Assembly (NCBI GenBank): GCA_003228965.1
Contig: QIGP01000091.1
Coordinates: 1-5,558 of the forward strand
DNA from: Gammaproteobacteria bacterium
Lineage (GTDB): Bacteria > Pseudomonadota > Gammaproteobacteria > Steroidobacterales > SZUA-146
DNA: 5,558 bases
Direction: 5' to 3'
The number at the start of each line of letters is the position of its first letter. Positions within the stretch are counted from its first letter, which is position 1. The position numbers were made by a program, and so were the translations under genes. A model generated the notes under the pieces. It saw nothing but the letters and a program-made list of their open reading frames with translations. It searched no databases and was not told where the DNA came from. Of this stretch, positions 1 to 5,244 are shown one piece after another.

Positions 1-84
1 GAGATTGCCACACCCGCTGCGCGGATTCGCAATGACGGGGTTCAGGGGTTACGTCATTGCGAGCGCGAAGCGCGCGGCAATCTC
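1..84. repeat. Inverted-repeat element, copy 1 (complete)
   Basis: This is an 84-bp palindromic intergenic element. Its ends are perfect 9-bp inverted repeats, GAGATTGCC at 1-9 and GGCAATCTC at 76-84. A second perfect pair, CGCAATGACG at 28-37 and CGTCATTGCG at 52-61, lies inside around a 14-nt loop. Two smaller hairpins fill the gaps: CCGC/GCGG at 14-17 and 21-24, and GCGCG/CGCGC at 63-67 and 71-75 with an AAG loop. Together these allow a four-armed, cloverleaf-like fold of the single strand. The outer sequence resembles widespread REP/MITE-like intergenic repeats of the 'GTCATTGCGAG...GGCAATCTC' type; the exact family is not assigned. It has no coding capacity. Confidence 0.85.
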
Positions 85-89
85 TTAAC

Positions 90-99
90 GTCACGTGAC
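90..99. repeat. Perfect palindrome in repeat spacer, copy 1
   Basis: The spacer of the first tandem unit contains the perfect 10-bp palindrome GTCACGTGAC. It is flanked by TAA and TTA, which also pair across one mismatch. It is separate from the inverted repeats of the 84-bp element. Whether it is a protein site or only part of the repeat's folding is unknown. Confidence 0.6.
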
Positions 100-129
100 T
101 TTACTGATTGAATCCATAGCAACCTGATA

Positions 130-213
130 GAGATTGCCACACCCGCTGCGCGGATTCGCAATGACGGGGTTCAGGGGTTACGTCATTGCGAGTGCGAAGC
201 GCACGGCAATCTC
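130..213. repeat. Inverted-repeat element, copy 2 (complete)
   Basis: This second complete element keeps both inverted-repeat pairs of copy 1. It differs at two positions only: C64 became T193 and G74 became A203. These two positions pair with each other in the right-hand mini-hairpin, so a C-G pair is replaced by a T-A pair and the stem is intact. Confidence 0.85.
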
Positions 214-218
214 TTAAC

Positions 219-228
219 GCCACGTGGC
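219..228. repeat. Perfect palindrome in repeat spacer, copy 2
   Basis: The second spacer carries GCCACGTGGC at the place where copy 1 has GTCACGTGAC. Both outer-arm changes (T91 to C220, A98 to G227) are complementary, so the palindrome remains perfect. Confidence 0.6.
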
Positions 229-258
229 TTTACTGATTGAATCCATAGCAACCTGGCG

Positions 259-346
259 GAGATTGCCACACCCGCTGCGCGGATTCGCAATGACGGGGTT
301 CAGGGGTTACGTCATTGCGAGTGCGAAGCGCGGCTTCGCGATGACG
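259..346. repeat. Rearranged third copy of the inverted-repeat element, possible terminator
   Basis: This copy follows the tandem unit up to about 330. The expected GGCAATCTC end is replaced by a sequence running back into CTTCGCGATGACGG. The result is a new compact hairpin: CGTCATTGCGA at 310-320 pairs with TCGCGATGACG at 336-346 (10 of 11 Watson-Crick plus a G-T wobble). An alternative inner stem is GCGAAG/CTTCGC at 323-328 and 334-339. It lies about 50 bp beyond the stop codon of the minus-strand lipoprotein gene, so it would fold at the 3' end of that transcript. No clear U-tract follows, so a role in termination or mRNA 3'-end protection is inference. A short AGCAATGACG at 366-375 may be another remnant. 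Confidence 0.55.
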
Positions 347-394
347 GAGTAAGTAACTCTGGGCTAGCAATGACGCAATCGAGTTCGGCTTCTA

Positions 395-2239
395 CTAAGG
401 CCGATTACGCTCGACATAATCCATCACAAAGTCTTCCAACACCGACAGCGGCAATGGCCCCTGACGTAACACGACGTCGTGGAATTCGCGTATATCGAAA
501 TTATCACCGAGTTCCTGCTTAGCCATGGCACGAAGCTCCAATATTTTGAGCATGCCGACTTTGTAGGCCGTAGCCTGGGAAGGCATGACAATGTAGCGCT
601 CGATGGCCTTGACCACGTCTGGCGTCGGGTTTGGCGTGTTGGTGCTCAAGTAGTCAATGGCCTCTTCACGTGTCCAGCGCCTTTGGTGAAGGCCGGTATC
701 AACAACCAGTCTACAGGCGCGCCAAAGTTCCATGGCCAGTCGACCGAAATCAGAGTAAGGGTCTTGATAAAAACCCATTTCTTTCGGCATAAACTCCGAA
801 TACAGACCCCAGCCTTCCGTGTACGCGGTGTAACGACCGTATTTGCGAAACTTGGGAATGCCTTCCAGTTCCTGAGCAATAGCAATTTGCATGTGGTGCC
901 CTGGAATTCCTTCGTGATACGCCAGTGCTTCCATTTGATAAATGGGCATGCTCGACATTTTGTACAGGTTGGCATAGTACGAACCAGGACGAGAGCCGTC
1001 GGGTGCTGGTTGCTGATAGAACGCTTTACCGGCGGATTGCTCCCGGAACCCTTCTACGGCTTTAACCACGAGGTCGGCTTTGGGCTTGGTAATAAATATC
1101 GAATCAAGCTCGCCTTTCATCGTATCAATGAGAGCTGTCGCCTCATCAAGGTAGCGCTGCTTGCCGGCGTCAGTTTCGTCGTAGAAAAACTGAGGATCGG
1201 TACGCGTGAATTCAAAGAAGTCCTGCAAGTTACCGTTAAACCCGACTTTGGCCATAATGGTACGCATTTCGTCGTGTATACGAGCGACCTCGGCAAGACC
1301 AAGATCGTGAATTTGATCAGGAGTCATGTCAGTCGTTGTGGTGTCGCGCAACGCCATGGCGTAAAACTCGTCGCCTTTTGGCAGTTTCCACGCGCCGTCG
1401 TCAGTATTGGCCCGGGTTTCCATCTTGACCAAATACGCCTGGAGCTTTTTGAAGGCAGGCTGAAAACTTGTGAGCATTGCTGAAGTCGCGCGTGCGATCA
1501 GGTCATCTTTTTGTGTCTGGCTGATATCGAGCTTGCCCACTTTGCCTTTGATGTCGGACAACAAGGCGCTGTCCTTGGCTGCCGTTGAGTTAAACGGTTG
1601 GCCGGCCAGTACGTTATCAATGTCGTTAATCGCGTAAGGGTAGACAAACTTCGGCGCCATAATGCCTTTCTGTTCGCGAATATCCAGATTTTCAATAACC
1701 TGATCGATGTTTTCGTCGACACCGTTCAGCCGCGATATGTAGCCTTCGGCATCGATAACTTCGCTGACCCGATGAATGTTGATCAGGAACGACGGGATGC
1801 TTGATTGAGCACCACGCATCTGATTAACAGGGTATGAATTAAAGCGGTAATCGTGACGTCGAATTTGGCGCTCAGACTGTTCCTCAAACAAGCGGTAGCT
1901 CACTTGGCCCTGCTCGTCCAGCTTGTCGTAGTCGATAGTCTCGTGCAGTTCTTTCAGATCGGCCTTGGTGAAAGCCAGTTCAATCAGGTTATTGGCGTCG
2001 CTGTTATCGTCCCACTTGTCCTGGTTCGTTTTAATGCCAAGATAGCTTTGATAAGTCGGGCTACGCATAACGCCTTCGTTAAATTTACGCTCAAAGAACG
2101 CGTTGGCGCGTTCCGTTTCCGTTTGACCCGACATGACCTTGTCGGCCTTCTTCATCATCGCGTCGCCACTACCAGTAGTTGTGCTGCTGCACCCCGCCAG
2201 TAACACCGCAACCATTAATAGCCCAAGAAAATTTCTCAC
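395..2239 (-). CDS. DUF885-family lipoprotein, predicted zinc metallopeptidase-like
   Basis: This encodes a 614-residue envelope lipoprotein. The start chosen is GTG at 2239, preceded by AAGGAGG at 2251-2245 with 5-nt spacing; an in-frame ATG further upstream would bury the signal peptide and overlap the preceding gene. The N-terminus is a short lipoprotein signal ending in the lipobox LAGC, lipidated Cys at about residue 17. Ser at +2 suggests outer-membrane sorting. DUF885 hallmarks follow in order: HEGIPGHH at about 442-449, YTEGWGLYSE at about 473-482, a conserved helix with LWRACRLVVDTGLH at about 505-518, PSQATAYK at about 553-560, and a C-terminal RQGPLPL. His442, Glu443, His448 and Glu475 are candidate metal or catalytic residues by motif resemblance. 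Family substrates are poorly established; peptidase activity is inferred. It lies 41 bp behind the permease gene on the same strand, so an operon is likely. Length is normal for the family and the frame is intact. Confidence 0.9.
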   Translation of the reverse strand: MRNFLGLLMVAVLLAGCSSTTTGSGDAMMKKADKVMSGQTETERANAFFERKFNEGVMRSPTYQSYLGIKTNQDKWDDNSDANNLIELAFTKADLKELHETIDYDKLDEQGQVSYRLFEEQSERQIRRHDYRFNSYPVNQMRGAQSSIPSFLINIHRVSEVIDAEGYISRLNGVDENIDQVIENLDIREQKGIMAPKFVYPYAINDIDNVLAGQPFNSTAAKDSALLSDIKGKVGKLDISQTQKDDLIARATSAMLTSFQPAFKKLQAYLVKMETRANTDDGAWKLPKGDEFYAMALRDTTTTDMTPDQIHDLGLAEVARIHDEMRTIMAKVGFNGNLQDFFEFTRTDPQFFYDETDAGKQRYLDEATALIDTMKGELDSIFITKPKADLVVKAVEGFREQSAGKAFYQQPAPDGSRPGSYYANLYKMSSMPIYQMEALAYHEGIPGHHMQIAIAQELEGIPKFRKYGRYTAYTEGWGLYSEFMPKEMGFYQDPYSDFGRLAMELWRACRLVVDTGLHQRRWTREEAIDYLSTNTPNPTPDVVKAIERYIVMPSQATAYKVGMLKILELRAMAKQELGDNFDIREFHDVVLRQGPLPLSVLEDFVMDYVERNRP

Positions 2240-2244
2240 TTCAT

Positions 2245-2251
2245 CCTCCTT
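2245..2251 (-). promoter_or_regulatory. Strong ribosome binding site fixing the GTG start
   Basis: AAGGAGG on the minus strand lies five bases before GTG at 2239. It decides the start in favour of the lipoprotein signal. The spacer contains an out-of-frame ATG AAG TGA that ends within the first codons, so GTG is the only sensible initiator here. Confidence 0.8.
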
Positions 2252-2280
2252 AGTTGGCAAGCATCTTATCCATGCCTGCA

Positions 2281-4140
2281 CTACGTAACGCCGTACATTA
2301 ACGGCAATAAAATCGAAAACACGACCCACATAATGAGAGTCAGAGGAATACCTACCCTCAAAAAGTCGCTGAATTTGTAACCGCCCGCACTCATTACCAG
2401 CAAGTTGGTCTGATAACCCATTGGCGTGGCGAAACTCATGTTGGCGCCGAACAACACCGCTAGAAAGAAGGGTTCGGCCGGCGCGCCCAACTGCTGGGCC
2501 ACGCTTAAGGCAATAGGCGTTCCAATACCAGCCGCGGCCGCATTGGAAACAAGATTCGTTAAAATCGCCATGACCAGCATAAGCCCGCTTAGTATAAAGG
2601 GCGTAGGTAAAGATTGTGTCGAGGCCACAAACGCCTGCGCTATGTACTCCGCACCGCCCGTTTTTAGCAGCGCAAGCGATAGTGCCAGGCTCGTCACAAT
2701 AATCAGAATTACTGGTGCGCTGAGAGCCGCAACCACGCTATTCCAGCTCATGGTACGAGTAAGAACCAGTAATGAAACCCCAACGACCGCGCTCACCACA
2801 ATAGGCAGCAGACCAAAGGCCGCAGTACCAATAACCACGCCGGATATAAGAAGAGCACGACTAGCCAGTTTCGAGTCCGGTAAGCTGACTTTTCCGGACA
2901 GCACCAACATAGCTCCGCCCTGACGTAAATCGCGAATACTGTCCTCGGTGCCCTGCACCAAAATAACGTCGCCCGACCGCAGACGCACGTCGCCAATGTC
3001 GCCGTCGGTGTCAACGTCATCTGTTTTGGCGCGGTGAATAGCCAAAGGCGCCAAGTTGTAGCGCAGTACAAATTTAACCGAGTTCAGTGTGCGTTGGTGC
3101 AGCAAAGAGCCACGCGTCACGACCACTTCGGCCAGCGCCTGCCCTTCGGCCGTCAGAGGATGAGCTTCATCCACTGGAATGTCTTCATCGGTACCGTTGT
3201 CCGTAAACAAAGTCAGCCCGAGAGCCTCTTCAAACTCTTTGAGCTGTTCGGGACGGTCATTGACGTAAAGCAGATCGCCTTCCTGCATGTTGACTGACGG
3301 CAACTTGGTAATATACAGGCCCTCTCCAAACAAGCCTCTACCACGCTGAATGCGGTTCACCGACATGCGGTTACCCGTTTGTGCCAGCACTTCCGACAGC
3401 GTCTTACCTACCGGATAACTACCTTCGGTAACACGGAACATCGCGTTGAACACGCGGGGCGATGTGTCGCTCATAGGAGGCGTACGTTCGGGCAGCAGTT
3501 TCGGGGCAACCAGCCACAGAAACAAAATACCGACCGTACCGGCAATTAGTACAGGCAAGGTGAAGTGAAACAGCCCGGTAATGTTCAAGCCAAGGTCAGC
3601 CGCAATATCCACGGCCATCAGGTTAGTAGACGTACCTATGGTGGTCGCCATACCGCCAATGATAGTGGCAAGCCCCATGGGCATAAGCATGCTGGTCGGA
3701 GACTGGTGAGTGCGCAACGCGGCCGCTACCAATACGGGCAGTAACATGACAACAATCGGTGTGTTGTTTAAAAAGGCACTGGCAAACGCCGCCACCACAA
3801 GCGTAATGAGCATGGTGCTTTTAGGTCGGCGCTTCCAGCCTGACGACATGAGCAACACGAGCGAACGAAGCGCACCGGTTTCTTCAAGTGATTTGCCAAC
3901 GACCATGAGTGCCGCAATGGCTATGACCGCCTGATTGCCAAAAAATTGATAGAAGTCCCTAACGTCAACGTAGCTGCCGTTTTCGTTTTCGTACGGCACC
4001 ACAAAAAACGCAATGATCAGTGCTGACAATATAATCATGCACGACGTTTCCAGTGGAATTCGGTCACGCGAGAACAACAAGAATGCTACAAACGTAAGCA
4101 CCATTGTAAATATGGCGTGTGGATCGGCTGGTGGTGGCAA
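2281..4140 (-). CDS. SLC13/DASS-type permease with two TrkA-C (RCK_C) domains
   Basis: This encodes a polytopic inner-membrane transporter of about 619 residues, of the SLC13 (divalent anion:Na+ symporter) type. Numbering is from TTG at 4140. The first transmembrane half spans about 8-215 and carries FLNNTP at about 123-128 and IGTSTN at about 168-173. A cytoplasmic insert follows with two TrkA-C-like domains at about 229-312 and 336-415. The second transmembrane half spans about 428-617 with LTNLVSNAAAAG at about 527-538 and TPMGYQTN at about 572-579. The paired SNT/NNT and GTxxN-type motifs are the family's substrate and Na+ sites; TrkA-C domains suggest ligand gating. Substrate (sulfate, dicarboxylate or other anion) cannot be read from sequence. 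TTG is chosen because AGAGG lies five bases upstream and family members start shortly before the 'HAIF' helix. GTG at 4260 (659 aa) lacks a visible RBS but sits close to the promoter; ATG at 4104 is a third option. Confidence 0.88.
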   Translation of the reverse strand: MPPPADPHAIFTMVLTFVAFLLFSRDRIPLETSCMIILSALIIAFFVVPYENENGSYVDVRDFYQFFGNQAVIAIAALMVVGKSLEETGALRSLVLLMSSGWKRRPKSTMLITLVVAAFASAFLNNTPIVVMLLPVLVAAALRTHQSPTSMLMPMGLATIIGGMATTIGTSTNLMAVDIAADLGLNITGLFHFTLPVLIAGTVGILFLWLVAPKLLPERTPPMSDTSPRVFNAMFRVTEGSYPVGKTLSEVLAQTGNRMSVNRIQRGRGLFGEGLYITKLPSVNMQEGDLLYVNDRPEQLKEFEEALGLTLFTDNGTDEDIPVDEAHPLTAEGQALAEVVVTRGSLLHQRTLNSVKFVLRYNLAPLAIHRAKTDDVDTDGDIGDVRLRSGDVILVQGTEDSIRDLRQGGAMLVLSGKVSLPDSKLASRALLISGVVIGTAAFGLLPIVVSAVVGVSLLVLTRTMSWNSVVAALSAPVILIIVTSLALSLALLKTGGAEYIAQAFVASTQSLPTPFILSGLMLVMAILTNLVSNAAAAGIGTPIALSVAQQLGAPAEPFFLAVLFGANMSFATPMGYQTNLLVMSAGGYKFSDFLRVGIPLTLIMWVVFSILLPLMYGVT

Positions 4141-4286
4141 GCGTACCTCTGACAATGGCAGGGACTTGGCAGGCTCCGCACTTTGGTTGTGCTTCAAGCC
4201 TGTCGCCCAAACGATCAATAATGCTATCCCAAAACGCCAGTTCGGACAGCACCCACACACTAGCGGCTTAAGCTAAGTTGCTGCCA

Positions 4287-4315
4287 GATATAGAATTAGC
4301 TCATTAAATTGTGAA
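4287..4315 (-). promoter_or_regulatory. Candidate sigma-70 promoter for the permease-lipoprotein pair
   Basis: On the minus strand TTCACA (4315-4310, 5 of 6 to TTGACA) is followed after 17 bp by TATATC (4292-4287, 4 of 6 to TATAAT), in an AT-rich stretch. Transcription would start near 4280. The leader would be about 140 nt if translation starts at TTG 4140, or about 20 nt if at GTG 4260. This is pattern recognition only. Confidence 0.4.
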
Positions 4316-4430
4316 TGTAAGCGGCGTTGTCATGCGACCTTGAGGGCACTTGACGCGTAATAAAGAATAGTGCAGCACAGTGGCGCCCTAAAACGACAAA
4401 AACCTGGTAGCAACTACAACCCGCCAAATT

Positions 4431-4988
4431 TCAGCTTAAACTTGGGCCCTTAATTCGACAGCACGGGCACACCGGCTTTTTCAAAGACAGCACGTCGTGT
4501 ACAAACAGCCCGCTACATTGTTGACAGGAATGCACTACAAGCTCTTCACCATTTTGCAGCGCGTTGCACAATGCCCACGCTTTCTCAAAACAAAACTCGG
4601 GCAGCTGGCAAATAGCGACGTACATAGAAAACGCACGACAGAACCGGGTGCCGTAGGCGATGCCACGCGTCGCCATTAGCGGCGCTTGAGCGCTGTACAG
4701 AGGTAGCAAGCCGAACTGTACAAGGAGGCTTGCCAACGTCGCACTTTGGCGCTGGGTTTCCAGGTTTCGCATGAAAATGGCACAACGCGTTGGAGACTTA
4801 CCGCGCTGTCTGCGCACCGGAGTGCCTTTTGTGTCCTTGAAGTAAGTCGTGTAAAGCCTGCGAATGCGGTCGTCGGACAGACCAGTGCAACCTCGGATTG
4901 TGTGGGTGCGCGCTTCGTAGGCAATCATTTGCAAAGCCAGTTCTATCTGACCTTTTTCACGCATGTATCGAACGGATGTTGTGCTCAT
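4431..4988 (-). CDS. FlhC-family transcriptional regulator
   Basis: This encodes a 185-residue protein resembling FlhC, the zinc-binding partner in the FlhD4C2 flagellar master activator; E. coli FlhC is 192 residues. Residues about 15-46 match the FlhC N-terminal helices, with a TGLSDDRIRRLY stretch corresponding to E. coli QLSRGRLIKLY. The C-terminal zinc site is complete: CQQC at 155-158 and CPCC at 174-177 give the two Cys-x2-Cys pairs, spaced much like E. coli 137/140 and 157/160. The basic C-terminal tail of E. coli FlhC is absent. ATG at 4988 is preferred because GGAA lies just upstream; ATG 5012, and TTG 5051 inside a palindrome, are less likely. It is divergent from an FlhD-like gene rather than co-operonic with it. 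Its targets are unknown: it may control motility or may be a diverged paralogue with another regulon, so no gene symbol is given. Confidence 0.8.
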   Translation of the reverse strand: MSTTSVRYMREKGQIELALQMIAYEARTHTIRGCTGLSDDRIRRLYTTYFKDTKGTPVRRQRGKSPTRCAIFMRNLETQRQSATLASLLVQFGLLPLYSAQAPLMATRGIAYGTRFCRAFSMYVAICQLPEFCFEKAWALCNALQNGEELVVHSCQQCSGLFVHDVLSLKKPVCPCCRIKGPSLS

Positions 4989-5033
4989 AAAAATTCCAAA
5001 AATGTGCTGCATTGCAGTAATTTCGGCACTTTT

Positions 5034-5053
5034 TTGGTCCAGATGGACCAATT
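5034..5053. promoter_or_regulatory. Putative operator 1 in the divergent control region
   Basis: TTGGTCCA-GA-TGGACCAA at 5034-5051 is a palindrome with perfect 8-bp arms. Extended by TT to 5053, it is the exact reverse complement of the second site. It lies 46 bp upstream of the FlhC-like ATG and probably in its 5' leader or core promoter. The half-sites recall TGGTC/GACCA sites of GntR-family regulators, but the spacing is wider than usual there, so the binding protein is unassigned. Confidence 0.65.
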
Positions 5054-5075
5054 TGAGGATTTAAAGTAGCATAAT
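5054..5075. promoter_or_regulatory. Candidate divergent promoter core between the palindromes
   Basis: The AT-rich bases between the two palindromes hold -10-like hexamers for both directions. These are CATAAT at 5070-5075 on the plus strand (5 of 6) and TATGCT (5073-5068) or TTTAAA (5065-5060) on the minus strand. No good -35 hexamer accompanies any of them; the -35 positions fall within the palindromes. Activator-dependent promoters or operator-occluded promoters would both fit. This is inference. Confidence 0.3.
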
Positions 5076-5093
5076 TGGTCCATCTGGACCAAT
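5073..5093. promoter_or_regulatory. Putative operator 2 in the divergent control region
   Basis: ATTGGTCCA-TC-TGGACCAAT at 5074-5093 is a palindrome with perfect 9-bp arms. Over 5073-5092 it is an exact inverted copy of operator 1. Centre-to-centre distance is 41 bp, close to four helical turns, which would place bound dimers on nearly the same DNA face. It lies about 150 bp upstream of the FlhD-like ATG. Confidence 0.65.
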
Positions 5094-5113
5094 AATCACT
5101 AATTCGGCAAGTT

Positions 5114-5218
5114 ATGGAGAAAGTCACCCACAAGCTATTCATTGACGACCACTTGTTGAAATTGCTGTTTTCGGGCCGATTTGCTGCTGCCCTTTTGCCG
5201 CCTGTCGGCCCACTCTGA
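5114..5218 (+). CDS. Possible 34-codon leader ORF upstream of the FlhD-like gene
   Basis: This ATG-initiated ORF reads MEKVTHKLFIDDHL and continues through LLKLLFSGRFAAALL to TGA at 5216-5218. It ends 26 bp before the FlhD-like start. Eight of 34 residues are Leu, and the peptide contains a plausible amphipathic or hydrophobic stretch. It has no good ribosome binding site (only GGCAAG nearby), and its second half contains an inverted repeat. It could be a translated leader peptide, an unrelated small protein, or a chance ORF; no homologue is recognised. Confidence 0.25.
   Translation: MEKVTHKLFIDDHLLKLLFSGRFAAALLPPVGPL
5173..5211 (+). other. Inverted repeat in the leader of the FlhD-like gene
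   Basis: GGGCCGA at 5173-5179 pairs perfectly with TCGGCCC at 5205-5211, leaving a 25-nt loop. It ends 33 bp before the FlhD-like ATG and lies inside the possible leader ORF. No U-tract follows, so it is not a typical terminator. It could affect translation or mRNA stability. Confidence 0.4.
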
Positions 5219-5244
5219 TCGACCCCAAACATCAGGAGCGCGCC

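Larger units (their letters stand above)
1..330. repeat. Tandem array of a 129-bp unit (about 2.5 copies)
   Basis: The unit starts at 1, 130 and 259, so the period is exactly 129 bp. Each complete unit is the 84-bp inverted-repeat element plus a 45-bp spacer (85-129 and 214-258). The first 63 bases of copies 1 and 2 are identical, and the third copy also matches until about 330. Copies 1 and 2 differ at only seven positions (64, 74, 91, 98 and 127-129 in copy 1), which indicates recent duplication. The array fills the whole non-coding stretch downstream of the minus-strand lipoprotein gene, and no gene is visible in it. Confidence 0.9.

Noticed and set aside
1..346. CRISPR array
   Set aside because: The period is regular, but the 45-bp 'spacers' are nearly identical to each other and the repeats are 84-bp inverted repeats, so this is a tandem duplication of a palindromic element.
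479..1483. Long plus-strand open frame (334 codons) opposite the lipoprotein gene
   Set aside because: It is antisense to a clearly conserved DUF885 protein, has no recognisable domain, and shows composition typical of a mirror frame.
2426..2923. Plus-strand open frame opposite the permease
   Set aside because: It is antisense to conserved SLC13 motifs, has low-complexity Ala/Thr-rich composition and no domain. Other plus-strand frames over 3034-4276 are rejected for the same reason.
4064..4258. Minus-strand 64-codon frame overlapping the permease N-terminus
   Set aside because: Its first ~30 residues look moderately protein-like, but it has no RBS, overlaps the permease frame, and no family is recognised.
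4398..4417. Possible rho-independent terminator after the FlhC-like gene
   Set aside because: On the minus strand the stem is only 4 bp (GTAG-TTG-CTAC) and the T5 run starts five bases later. This is too weak to annotate.
5062..5088. Sigma-28 (flagellar) promoter suggested by TAAAGTAG at 5062-5069
   Set aside because: The downstream element at the required spacing (CATCTGGA) does not resemble GCCGATAA.
5034..5093. Classic GntR/FadR-type operators (TGGTCnnGACCA)
   Set aside because: Half-sites are similar, but TGGT and ACCA are eight bases apart here, wider than the usual spacing for those regulators; no family assigned.
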